NCBI GenBank assembly: GCA_964472305.1
Contig: CAYYJR010000005.1
Location: forward strand, 124,001-188,000
DNA from: CAYYJR01 sp964472305
GTDB taxonomy: Bacteria > Armatimonadota > Hebobacteria > CAIYQO01
Length of the DNA stretch: 64,000 nt
Direction of reading: 5' to 3'
Made by a program: the position numbers and the translations under genes. The notes beneath the pieces were generated by a model. That model did no database searches, was not told the origin of the DNA, and was given only the letters and a program-made list of their open reading frames with translations. Shown piece by piece: positions 51,781 to 59,299 of the stretch (the first letter of the stretch is position 1; each line of letters begins with the position of its first letter).

Positions 51781-52874
51781 ACGACCTCCTGTGCCGCCTC
51801 GCAATACGCGCAGTGCACGGCGCCGTCGGCGCGGGTGAGGGCGTAGGGGGTGACGGCGGGTTCGGCGGTGGTGATGCAGCGCGGGTTGGCGCAGGTGAAG
51901 GCGTCGGGCAGCGGCAGCCAGGCATCGGCGTCGACGGGGTGGGGGGCACCGGCGATGGCGCGCAGGCCGAGTACGGCGGCGATGAGCGCCATGCGCACGG
52001 GCACGCCATACGCAGCCTGGCGGAAATAAGCGGCACGTGGGTCGCCATCCAGTGAGAAATCCAATTCGTCCACGCGAGGCAGCGGATGCAGCACGATGGT
52101 GTCCTCACGCACGCGCTCCAGCGTGCGGCGCGAAACCTGGTACGACGAGCGCACGCGCTCGAACGCGGCGGCATCAACAAAGCGTTCCTTTTGCAGGCGA
52201 GTCACGTAAAGTACGTCGCATTCCCGCAACGGCGCCGTCTCCAGCGCGTCGTACTGGCTGATCTCGACGCCGTAGTGCTCTTCCAGCAGGCGGCGGAAGC
52301 TTTCCGGCAGCTCAAGGCCTTGTGGAGCGACACAGATCATGTGCGCGCCGAAGCGTGCCAGCCCCTGCACCAGCGAATGCACCGTGCGCCCGTGCTTCAG
52401 ATCGCCGCAGAGTGCCACCGTGATACCGTGCAAGCGGCCCTTTTCCTTTATAATCGTATACAGGTCGAGCAGCGTCTGCGTCGGATGTTCGCGCGCGCCG
52501 TCGCCGGCGTTCAACACCGGCACGCCGGCGAAGTCGGCAGCCACCCGCGCGGCACCTTCGCGGGGGTGGCGCAGCACGATCAGGTCGGTGTAGCTCTCCA
52601 CGATGCGCACGGTGTCGGCCAGCGTTTCGCCTTTGGCGGCGGAGGATGCGCTGGGATCGGCCATGGTGATGACCTGCCCACCCAGCCGCAGCATGGCGGC
52701 TTCGAACGACATGCGCGTGCGCGTGCTCGGTTCATAGAAGAGGGTGGCCATCACCGCGTCGCGCCCAAGCGCCAACCGCCCGCGCGTGGCGTCAAACTCG
52801 GCCGCCAGCTCGAACAGTCCGAGGATTTCGACGTCGGAGAGGTCGCGAATGGAGATAAGATCACGTCCGGTCAT
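51765..52874 (-). CDS. pyrB: Aspartate carbamoyltransferase fused to a PyrI-like zinc domain
   Basis: Couples carbamoyl phosphate and aspartate. Residues 1-310 are the catalytic chain: FYEPSTRTRMSFEAAMLRLG, SAAKGETLADTVRIVESYTD, AGDGAREHPTQTLLDLYTI, and VLHPLPRVDELDFSLD. Residues from about 315 form an extra tail with CANPRCITTAEPAVTPYAL and CAYCE, the four-cysteine zinc site of the PyrI regulatory chain, whose nucleotide-binding domain is absent. Thermotoga maritima has a PyrB-PyrI fusion; this shorter form would keep the subunit-contact domain but not the usual effector site. It overlaps pyrR by 14 bp and pyrC by 16 bp. Confidence 0.95.
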   Translation of the reverse strand: MTGRDLISIRDLSDVEILGLFELAAEFDATRGRLALGRDAVMATLFYEPSTRTRMSFEAAMLRLGGQVITMADPSASSAAKGETLADTVRIVESYTDLIVLRHPREGAARVAADFAGVPVLNAGDGAREHPTQTLLDLYTIIKEKGRLHGITVALCGDLKHGRTVHSLVQGLARFGAHMICVAPQGLELPESFRRLLEEHYGVEISQYDALETAPLRECDVLYVTRLQKERFVDAAAFERVRSSYQVSRRTLERVREDTIVLHPLPRVDELDFSLDGDPRAAYFRQAAYGVPVRMALIAAVLGLRAIAGAPHPVDADAWLPLPDAFTCANPRCITTAEPAVTPYALTRADGAVHCAYCEAAQEVVCPVS

Positions 52875-53448
52875 GGGGAACCTCTTCTTCCTGACGCACT
52901 ACGCTGACCAGGTCGGCGTCGTCCGCTTCAATCAGGCGGACCAGCACGCGCTCGCTGTGCGCGGTGGGGATATTTTTCCCCACGTAATCGGGGCGGATGG
53001 GTAACTCGCGATGGCCGCGATCGATGAGCACGGCGAGTTGAATGCTGGAGGGACGACCGTGCTCCACCAGCGCGTCGAGCGCGGCACGCACGGTGCGGCC
53101 GGTGCAGATAACATCATCCACCAGCACCACGCGCAAGCCGGTCAGCGTGAGCGGGATGCGGGTTTGGCGCGCGCCGGGATCAACGTGGCCGTCGTCGCGA
53201 TGCAGCGAGATATCCAGCTCGCCCACCGGCACCTGCAACCCTTCGAAGCGGGCAATGTGGGCGGCCAGGCGTCGGGCCAGCGGAATACCGCGTGTATGCA
53301 ATCCGACCAGCACCAGGTCGCCGGCGCCGCGATTGCGCTCGATGATTTCGTGCGCGATGCGCGTCAGCGCACGGCCGATATCCTGGGCATCCAGAATCTG
53401 CCGCTCGCATCCACCAGGCACAAAAAAACCTTCCCGTGCAATAGTCAT
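52861..53448 (-). CDS. pyrR: PyrR, pyrimidine operon attenuator protein and uracil phosphoribosyltransferase
   Basis: Binds UMP and the pyr leader RNA to promote termination; also has uracil phosphoribosyltransferase activity. The 195-residue protein has the PRPP motif VVLVDDVICTGRTVRAALDA, IVERN-like AHEIIERNRG, LVGLHTRGIPLARRLA, ELDISLHRDD and LIDRGHRELPIRPDYVGKNI, all characteristic of PyrR. The ATG at 53448 lies inside the loop of the leader terminator, and the T-run of the terminator encodes Phe8 and Phe9, so the attenuator and the coding start overlap. First gene of the operon. Confidence 0.96.
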   Translation of the reverse strand: MTIAREGFFVPGGCERQILDAQDIGRALTRIAHEIIERNRGAGDLVLVGLHTRGIPLARRLAAHIARFEGLQVPVGELDISLHRDDGHVDPGARQTRIPLTLTGLRVVLVDDVICTGRTVRAALDALVEHGRPSSIQLAVLIDRGHRELPIRPDYVGKNIPTAHSERVLVRLIEADDADLVSVVRQEEEVPHDRT

Positions 53449-53456
53449 CGGGAAGG
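53422..53456 (-). terminator. Attenuator terminator overlapping the pyrR start
   Basis: Minus strand: CCTTCCCG (53456-53449), 12-nt loop holding the ATG, CGGGAAGG (53436-53429), then seven T (53428-53422). The 5' arm with neighbouring bases can instead pair with GAAGGGT at 53502-53496 (antiterminator). Confidence 0.85.
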
Positions 53457-53495
53457 GTCCTTATGCAGTTGCAGTTGTAGCGAAGCCACGAGTCC

Positions 53496-53531
53496 ACCCT
53501 TCGCAGTCTCACGGGACTGCCCTTAAAAGGT
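53496..53531 (-). promoter_or_regulatory. PyrR-binding anti-antiterminator RNA element
   Basis: Minus strand: lower stem ACCTTTT (53531-53525) with GAAGGGT (53502-53496), purine bulge AAGG, upper stem GCAGTC/GACTGC around loop CCGTGA. The segment AGTCCCGTGAGACT (53518-53505) matches 13 of 14 positions of the PyrR consensus ARUCCNGNGAGGYU. Confidence 0.88.
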
Positions 53532-53541
53532 CGGATACCCT

Positions 53542-53570
53542 ATACTACCAAATCAGCCCGGCACCGTCAA
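53542..53570 (-). promoter_or_regulatory. Predicted promoter of the pyr operon
   Basis: Minus strand TTGACG (53570-53565), 17-bp spacer, TAGTAT (53547-53542). The start site near 53536 puts the PyrR-binding loop at the very 5' end of the leader. Confidence 0.75.
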
Positions 53571-53807
53571 GGCCGGATGCGCCTTTTTCGGGGGAAGCGG
53601 TTAGTATTGCAGCAGAGCCTTCCATTTCAATCAAGCATGGAATCAAAACGGGATCGGAGCATTCGTGTCCGTGATTATTGTCCGCTGGCATCCCGGTTAC
53701 CCCTGATCGGGTCGGTGACTCGATCAGGCGACTCGAACGGAATCGTATCCTTTTGAGAACAGACGCCTTTTATCTGTTTGATTCGAGCAGAGGCCAGCGT
53801 CGATGAG
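53571..53807. other. Intergenic region upstream of the pyr promoter
   Basis: With the pyr leader this makes a 359-bp gene-free stretch. Apart from the pyr elements it holds an 8-bp perfect dyad, CCTGATCG (53702-53709) with CGATCAGG (53721-53728), without a T-run, which may end the gene at 53808. Nothing else is visible. Confidence 0.4.
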
Positions 53808-54641
53808 TTACATGAAATACCGCATTCCATGACGGTGTTCCAAGCCGCGCCAGAAGTTACGGAGGGCGTCCCGGGCACGAGGGGAGAGGGTGTTGGATCC
53901 CATCGGCAGCAACATCATCAGCGTATCACGATTGGTTGGGATGGGATTTTCGGCATACCCGATGATGTAGAGCGGCATATCATCATGCTTATCGTAGCCG
54001 ATCAGATGCGCGCCTTCGTGGCGGCCCAGGTTGTAATCGGTGTGATCTTCTTGCAACGCCGCGATACCGCACGGGAAATACGTCAAACCCCATGCCCAGG
54101 GGGGATCGGTGAATGGCGCGTGCACCACCACCATCTCGCCGAAACGGTCGCCACGGTCGTCCAGGCGGTGCGCGATGAAGCGATCGAGGTCGAAGGCGGC
54201 AGTACCCGCCGTAGTGGTGATGGTGGCATCCTTCAGTGCAGCGCACGCATCCACGGGTGCCGACACTACACGCACGGTCAGGCTCAGGTGCAGTTCCGCG
54301 ATCAATCCGGACAATCCTTCCGCCGCCTGCCGTACCGTCGCCGCTTTTACACCCGGTTCGCCATAGACAAGAATCGTTCTCGTACGCGTCCAGCTGCCGC
54401 CGGGAATCTTCTTCCCCCTGGTCGAGGTTTGTGTCCAATATTGACTGAAGCCATACAGTCCCACCCGCCAGCCGTATTGCCACAACGGTTTCACGCTGAC
54501 GGTGTAAAGCAGGATGATGACCCCGGCGATCGCCAGAAAATACCAGGTGAACTTGCTGAAACGTAAATGCCGCGGGTGCAGGCTGTACCAGGGTACGGGG
54601 GTTGTGGTTAGCGGAGTTTCCGGCGTTGCGGGTGTGGTCAT
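53808..54641 (-). CDS. Membrane-anchored zincin-like protein of unknown function
   Basis: I do not recognise a named family. The 277-residue protein has one membrane helix (about residues 32-50, FTWYFLAIAGVIILLYTVSV) and a domain beyond it. A zinc protease-like motif, HEGAHLIGYDKHDD, starts at His208: HExxH with Glu209, His212, Gly215 and His219, near the metzincin pattern HExxHxxGxxH but with one extra residue before the last His. A possible Met-turn follows (TLMMLLPMGS). ITDPPWAWG-like text FTDPPWAWGLTYFPCG precedes it. This suggests an extracytoplasmic peptidase of the archaemetzincin/metzincin type. GGAGAGGAG lies upstream of the ATG. Confidence 0.65.
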   Translation of the reverse strand: MTTPATPETPLTTTPVPWYSLHPRHLRFSKFTWYFLAIAGVIILLYTVSVKPLWQYGWRVGLYGFSQYWTQTSTRGKKIPGGSWTRTRTILVYGEPGVKAATVRQAAEGLSGLIAELHLSLTVRVVSAPVDACAALKDATITTTAGTAAFDLDRFIAHRLDDRGDRFGEMVVVHAPFTDPPWAWGLTYFPCGIAALQEDHTDYNLGRHEGAHLIGYDKHDDMPLYIIGYAENPIPTNRDTLMMLLPMGSNTLSPRARDALRNFWRGLEHRHGMRYFM

Positions 54642-54789
54642 CAGTGACGGCTCCTCTCCTGTGAGGCACTCGATGATGTATTCGCCACGCGCGGAGGCAT
54701 TCCCTGCCTATATCGCACTGGCGCGCCGTCCGCGGCCAAAAGGTCGTGGACGACGCGCAGACAACAGGTCGATGCCGTTGACGATGTCG

Positions 54790-55677
54790 TTACGCTGCTT
54801 TCGGCATCGACCCTCCGCCTTCGCTTGCCGGCGGGGGCGGCGATCCGGGTGGTCGCGTGACGTGCTTGTGCATCAGTTCGCTGTTCTGCACCGCAATATC
54901 ACCGCTGCTGGTTCGTACCAGCGTGAACGTCGGGTTGATCTGCTGTACGGTACCGTCGAAGTCGTCGGTGGTCACGCGGTCACCGGTGTGATACAGCGAA
55001 CGCAGTTCGCGCCCGGCCAGCATATCCGTCGCGTATTCACGACCGCCCAGTCCGAAGGCAATAGCCGCGGCCAGGCCGATTGCGCCGACAATGATAGCAA
55101 ACGCCGTGGTGAGGAACGGGAAGGAGAGCCCGATCATATCCAGCGCCATCGCGAAGGTGAAGAAGATCACCGCGCCCTGTACGATGCTGCCGAGGATGTC
55201 GGAATATGCGATGCCGGCTCCCGCCGCGGTCGCGTTCGTGAGGCGTCCCAGCAAGCTGGCAACCCATGCGCCGATAATCACCACGATTAGCGCCGCGAAG
55301 ATACGCGGCAGGTACAACACGATAGTTGCCATCATCGCAGTCAGCACCGGGATACCCAGCACGCTGACCGCCGCGTTGATGGCAATCAAGAAGATAAACC
55401 AGTAAGCGATGATGCCCAGAATCGTGGAGGCATCAGTCCTTACTTCCGCGCGTCTAAGCGCGCCGTTAATGCCGGCGTGCTCGGTCAGTGTCTCAAAATG
55501 CAACGCATGCAGCACTCGAATGACGACGGCCTGGACCAGCTTACCGACTCCCCAACCAATGAGCAAAATGATGATTGCTCCCAGAAACGCGGGAATCGCC
55601 GCCACAATACGGCTTAAACCGGCAACCAGGGCGCCAATCAGCGCCGCGATCCATACGGATGGTCCTCCTGCAGGCAT
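54790..55677 (-). CDS. MscS-family mechanosensitive ion channel
   Basis: A 295-residue membrane channel, presumably releasing solutes on osmotic downshock. Four or five hydrophobic segments: GGPSVWIAALIGALVAGL, IPAFLGAIIILLIGWGVGKL and PRIFAALIVVIIGAWVASLL are the conserved TM-helix repeats found in small MscS homologues, and AIIVGAIGLAAAIAFGLGGR is the pore helix. The beta domain follows (YHTGDRVTTDDFDGTVQQIN), and the usual alpha/beta C-terminal domain is missing; the protein ends in a Pro/Gly tail. ATG 55677 has AAGGAGGTG 7 nt upstream, clearly better than the upstream frame to 55815. Confidence 0.9.
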   Translation of the reverse strand: MPAGGPSVWIAALIGALVAGLSRIVAAIPAFLGAIIILLIGWGVGKLVQAVVIRVLHALHFETLTEHAGINGALRRAEVRTDASTILGIIAYWFIFLIAINAAVSVLGIPVLTAMMATIVLYLPRIFAALIVVIIGAWVASLLGRLTNATAAGAGIAYSDILGSIVQGAVIFFTFAMALDMIGLSFPFLTTAFAIIVGAIGLAAAIAFGLGGREYATDMLAGRELRSLYHTGDRVTTDDFDGTVQQINPTFTLVRTSSGDIAVQNSELMHKHVTRPPGSPPPPASEGGGSMPKAA

Positions 55678-55835
55678 AGCGCTACACCTCCTTAGGTGGA
55701 TGTAATAATGATGTTCCCGTCTCAGATGCTCATAACAAATACAAATGTTCGTGTTGCGGCGCATGTCAACAAATGGCGGATTTTTCTTCGGGGGCGAGGT
55801 GGACCGGCACCGCACGCACTCGGCACGATTTTCGT

Positions 55836-55864
55836 TTGTCCCCGCGACGCAAGGGTAGTATAAT
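55836..55864 (+). promoter_or_regulatory. Predicted promoter of the lptC-lptA-lptB cassette
   Basis: TTGTCC (55836-55841), 17-bp spacer, perfect TATAAT (55859-55864). Leader of about 85 nt to the ATG at 55956. Confidence 0.7.
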
Positions 55865-55955
55865 ACTGAAGCTCTCGCCTGGTCGCCATGATGTTGCGCC
55901 CGGCGGGGTAATGTCTGCCGGCACAGCCCGGTACTGGAGGATAGGACAACCTATC

Positions 55956-56537
55956 ATGCGTACTGTGCGATATCTCCCATGCCTCCTGACCGCGCTGTGG
56001 CTGGCGGGATGCGTGGGACGGCAGGCGCCGCCGACGCGCACCCCCCCGCCCGCGCCGATGGCGCGGCGTACGACGGCGACCACTCCGAACGGCGGCAAGG
56101 TGCATTTGACCAATTATCGCATCCAGTTTCCCAACGAGGGGGCGCCGGTCTGGGTAGCAGATGTCAAGCAAGCTGACGTGAAATCCGGCGCCGCCATCGC
56201 CGAGGGGAGCGAGCTTGGGTTGCATGGCGTGACATGCACGATGTTCCACGACGGCCAGGAAACGCTGCGGGTGACATCCGACACCGGCAGCGCTACGTTG
56301 CGTGGGCGGGTTGCGCAGGTGAAATTATACGGCCACGTGCGCGCCCACGCGGTGGGACGCGGGTATCAACTCGACGCGAACGCGATGAGCTGGTCGTCGC
56401 GCGAGGATCGCGTGTCCGCGACCGGGGTGCGCTGGCTGGGTGAAGGATTTGCCCATCGCGCTGACAGCGGTGTTTTTTCGGCCACATTAACCCGCGGCGC
56501 CTTTCGCGGAAATGTGCAGACGCAGACCACCTTTTAG
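55956..56537 (+). CDS. LptC-like lipoprotein
   Basis: Predicted LPS-transport component linking the inner-membrane ABC transporter to LptA. The 193-residue protein has a lipoprotein signal (YLPCLLTALWLAGCVG, lipobox LAGC), a Pro-rich linker and a beta-rich LptC/OstA-like domain: EGSELGLHGVTCTMF, TSDTGSATLRGRVAQVKLYG, LDANAMSWSSREDRVSATGV. E. coli LptC has a membrane anchor rather than a lipid one. The start ATG 55956 has AGGA 9 nt upstream. Identification rests partly on context with the next two genes. Confidence 0.7.
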   Translation: MRTVRYLPCLLTALWLAGCVGRQAPPTRTPPPAPMARRTTATTPNGGKVHLTNYRIQFPNEGAPVWVADVKQADVKSGAAIAEGSELGLHGVTCTMFHDGQETLRVTSDTGSATLRGRVAQVKLYGHVRAHAVGRGYQLDANAMSWSSREDRVSATGVRWLGEGFAHRADSGVFSATLTRGAFRGNVQTQTTF

Positions 56538-56558
56538 CGTGGATGAAGGAGAACGATC

Positions 56559-57122
56559 ATGTCGTCACGGTTGCTGGTGAGTATTGGAGTTTTACTAGCC
56601 GGATTATTGGTGCCCGTTGTGCTGGCGGCGCAGACCAAACCTGCCGCAAAGCCGAAAAACGTCGTGCCGTTTAAGATCACGGCGCAGACAATGACGGTGG
56701 ATATGAACCAGCAACCGAAAATGCTGGTCTATGAGGGGAATGTCCGCTTCAAATCGCCGCTACGCGATACCTTGATCACCTGCGACCGGCTGCGCACGGA
56801 CTCTTCCACCGCGAATGCAGTCACCGCGGTGGAAGCGAGTGGGAAGGTCAACCTGAGCATGACCATCCCGCCGAAAAAGGCCGGCGACCCAACGAACCAC
56901 ATTGAGGGGCACTCCGAGTTGTTGCGCTACACAATGCTGGAAAAGCAACGGGTGGTGCGGCTGTTGATGGTGAAAGAGGTGATGCCCACGCTGACGGTGA
57001 CCGATCTCGCGAACAAGGAAGCGCCTTACACGCTGACGGGCGAAGTGATTGAATATAACCTGGACCTGCATACACTGACCGTGCAGAATGTCTCGCTGGA
57101 AAACAAGGGGAACGCGCAGTGA
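56559..57122 (+). CDS. lptA: LptA-like periplasmic LPS-transport protein (OstA domain)
   Basis: A 187-residue exported protein with an OstA/LptA beta-jellyroll that would form the periplasmic bridge for LPS. After the signal peptide (RLLVSIGVLLAGLLVPVVLA) come PFKITAQTMTVDMNQQPKML, VYEGNVRFKSPLRDTLITCD and VEASGKVNLSM, the repeats of the OstA fold. AAGGAG precedes the ATG. It overlaps lptB by 4 bp (GTGA), so the pair is co-translated. LptF/LptG are not in the window. Confidence 0.82.
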   Translation: MSSRLLVSIGVLLAGLLVPVVLAAQTKPAAKPKNVVPFKITAQTMTVDMNQQPKMLVYEGNVRFKSPLRDTLITCDRLRTDSSTANAVTAVEASGKVNLSMTIPPKKAGDPTNHIEGHSELLRYTMLEKQRVVRLLMVKEVMPTLTVTDLANKEAPYTLTGEVIEYNLDLHTLTVQNVSLENKGNAQ

Positions 57123-57895
57123 GTGAACAGCAGGCGACCAATAGCATTAACCTGCCGCCGACCACCAAACAACCCGGCGTCCTGCGCTGTACCAATCTGG
57201 TTAAGCGTTATGGACAGCGGACGGTGGTGAACCAGGTATCCGTTGAAGTGCATCCGGGCGAGATTATCGGCTTACTGGGCCCTAACGGCGCGGGAAAAAC
57301 CACCACATTCTACATGCTGGTCGGGTTGGTCCGTCCCAACGCGGGGCAAGTGCTGTTGGGTGAGCGTGACATCACTCGCTCCCCGATGTATCGCCGTGCG
57401 CGCCTGGGACTCGGCTACCTGCCGCAGGAAACCTCGGTCTTTCGCAAGCTGACCGTGGAGGAAAATCTGCATGCGGTGCTGGAGATGCGCGGCATGCCGT
57501 ATCGCGCGCGCAAGGAGCGCGTGGATCGGTTGATCGACGAGTTCAGTTTGGGGAATCGCCGCAAAGCCCAGGGCGGCGTGCTGTCGGGGGGGGAGCGTCG
57601 GCGGGTCGAGATCGCGCGGACGCTGGCATGCGACCCGGCATATATTCTCCTTGACGAGCCGTTCACCGGCGTCGATCCCATTGCCGTGGATGAGATTCAA
57701 CAGATCGTGCTGAACCTGCGCGATGCAGGCATCGGCGTGCTCATTACCGACCACAACGTGCGCGAAACGCTGGCCATCACCCGGCGCAGCTACATTATTT
57801 TCGAGGGGAAGATTCTCACTGCGGGCAGTTCAGACGAGATCGCCAACGACCCGGTGGCGCAACGCCACTACCTGGGCGATAGCTTTTCGATGTAG
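57119..57895 (+). CDS. lptB: LptB-like ABC transporter ATPase
   Basis: ATPase powering LPS extraction from the inner membrane. The 258-residue protein has Walker A GLLGPNGAGKTTTFYMLVGL, the Q-loop YLPQETSVFRKLTVEENL, the signature LSGGERRRVEIARTLA, Walker B YILLDEPFTGVDPIAVDEI and the switch LITDHNVRETLAI, a close match to LptB. The N-terminus has an extra 20-residue tail. Start GTG 57119 overlaps the lptA stop. Confidence 0.94.
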   Translation: MSEQQATNSINLPPTTKQPGVLRCTNLVKRYGQRTVVNQVSVEVHPGEIIGLLGPNGAGKTTTFYMLVGLVRPNAGQVLLGERDITRSPMYRRARLGLGYLPQETSVFRKLTVEENLHAVLEMRGMPYRARKERVDRLIDEFSLGNRRKAQGGVLSGGERRRVEIARTLACDPAYILLDEPFTGVDPIAVDEIQQIVLNLRDAGIGVLITDHNVRETLAITRRSYIIFEGKILTAGSSDEIANDPVAQRHYLGDSFSM

Positions 57896-57901
57896 AGGCG
57901 C

Positions 57902-58882
57902 TCAGTTGCCCAGGTCTTCAAGTTCAGCCGGTGTGAAGCCGTTTATCCGCCCATTTAATACGCTGAAGCCAAAGACAAAGGCATAGGTTTTGCCCGTTTG
58001 GTCGGAGGCGGTGGCGGCCAGCGTGTGCTGCCCATCGAGCAGCGGTAGTGTCTCCAGTTCGTAGGTGTGTACCCCGACACCTTTGAAGGTGCGCAATTCC
58101 ACGCCGTCCAACTGCAGCCGGATGGCCGCGACCGGACCATAACCCAGCATCTCCACCCGTACCGTCCCGCAGAAGGGTGCGATATGCTGCGACGGTCCGC
58201 GGTCGGATAGCTCGATGCCGTTCAGCGTAATGCGCATGTCGGCGGCCCAGATCTGATTATCGTCTTTCGTGGGCGGGGTAATGAGGGCGATGGGAGCGCG
58301 GGTATCGAGCCAATCCGTCGGTGATTTTATCAGGGGGATCGCCACCGCGGAGGGGAATTTGTTTTCGCGCAGCGTCTCCTCGATCAACGCCGCCATGGCG
58401 ACGATAATCTGTGCCATGGTCAGCCGATACGAGGTTTCGAACTTCATGCCGTACGGCAGTTTGTGTCCGGGGGCTTCCGCCATCTGCAGCCAGAGCGGCG
58501 CATAATTGCCGATATCCACGCTGGGGACGGCGATAACCTGGCCGGGACGTTTCGGCTCGTGCTGGGGATCGAACGCCGGACCGTTCAGGTCGAGAATCAT
58601 CAATGGTACCTGTGTGGGAAACGCTTTGTTTTCCTTCCAGGCAACCGTCGCACGAGCGAGCAACTCGAAAACCGAGGGTGCGGTGACGATCATCTGATGG
58701 CCGTTCGCCATGGTCATCTGGAACGAGGGTGGCAATACATTGGTCTTGCTGACCTGTGCTGTTATCGTCTTGGCGAGGAGAATGATGTCATTGCCGTTAA
58801 AAGTGATGTCCTGGGCACGGGCAACCCCCGATAAAACCAGAACCGTTATCATAGTGAGTGCCAGAATCGTCGCATATCTCAT
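57902..58882 (-). CDS. Secreted protein of unknown function with Ig-like C-terminus
   Basis: I do not recognise this 326-residue protein. It has a signal peptide (MRYATILALTMITVLVLSGV), a helical middle with SVFELLARATVAWKENKAFP, and RLTMAQIIVAMAALIEETLR, loosely like two pseudomurein-binding-type repeats, and from about residue 240 a beta domain (VEMLGYGPVAAIRLQLDGVE, LLDGQHTLAATASDQTGKTY) resembling Ig-like or Big domains of surface proteins. ATG 58882 has AGGTG 8 nt upstream; a GTG three codons earlier is the alternative. It ends 6 bp from the lptB stop, convergent. Confidence 0.7.
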   Translation of the reverse strand: MRYATILALTMITVLVLSGVARAQDITFNGNDIILLAKTITAQVSKTNVLPPSFQMTMANGHQMIVTAPSVFELLARATVAWKENKAFPTQVPLMILDLNGPAFDPQHEPKRPGQVIAVPSVDIGNYAPLWLQMAEAPGHKLPYGMKFETSYRLTMAQIIVAMAALIEETLRENKFPSAVAIPLIKSPTDWLDTRAPIALITPPTKDDNQIWAADMRITLNGIELSDRGPSQHIAPFCGTVRVEMLGYGPVAAIRLQLDGVELRTFKGVGVHTYELETLPLLDGQHTLAATASDQTGKTYAFVFGFSVLNGRINGFTPAELEDLGN

Positions 58883-58929
58883 CACGAGCACACCTGCCAG
58901 GGAGATTGGTTCACGTTTGCACCCTTTTC

Positions 58930-58958
58930 ATTGTAGGATACCCGCCCTCGCTTGTCAA
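58930..58958 (-). promoter_or_regulatory. Predicted strong promoter for the secreted protein gene
   Basis: Minus strand TTGACA (58958-58953), 17-bp spacer, TACAAT (58935-58930). One of the best promoter matches in the window; leader about 40 nt. Confidence 0.75.
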
Positions 58959-59178
58959 GGAATCGCATGGAACACGCCGGTTGCCGCAGCAGTGCGGTCA
59001 GCATCGAAAACGTGTTTCATCCGCCGATGATTGACCGCATAATACACCAGCGTTGCTAAGCAGACAAACCATTGACTTTGTAGAGTAAATAAAGCAATCC
59101 AGTTAAAAATAGTAACATTTTTCTGAAATTCCAGTGGAAAAGGATTAATCTCCCACATGGTCGGGTAGATTTCTTATG

Positions 59179-59281
59179 GCCCAGTGCAAAGGGGGCAGTC
59201 GGAACTTCGGTTCCGGCTGGCACTGGGTACTTCCTGTGAAATGAGGCCGTCGCAACTGGCATTGCGGCGGCCTCGTTTTTT
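59179..59281 (+). ncRNA. Candidate structured RNA of about 100 nt with pseudoknot potential
   Basis: Outer stem CCCAGTGC (59180-59187) with GCACTGGG (59220-59227), inside it a 10-bp stem (59196-59205 with 59210-59219) capped by a TTCG tetraloop. The bulge AGGGGG (59190-59195) can pair with CTTCCT (59230-59235), making an H-type pseudoknot, and an intrinsic terminator follows. No plus-strand gene lies within 1.6 kb upstream or 2.5 kb downstream, so it would be a free small RNA. A TAGATT box at 59166-59171 could be its -10; no good -35 was found. Not matched to a known RNA class by eye. The rest of 58883-59178 holds only the minus-strand promoter listed above. Confidence 0.55.
59243..59281 (+). 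terminator. Strong intrinsic terminator on the plus strand
   Basis: GAGGCCGTCGCAA (59243-59255) pairs with TTGCGGCGGCCTC (59262-59274), 13 bp with one G-U, 6-nt loop, then G and six T (59276-59281). It serves the plus strand although no plus-strand gene precedes it closely. Confidence 0.85.
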
Positions 59282-59299
59282 ACTGCCTCCCGCGGACGG

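Noticed and set aside
53702..53728. Perfect 8-bp dyad as a terminator
   Set aside because: No T-run on either strand and the stem is only 8 bp; kept only as a note in the intergenic entry.
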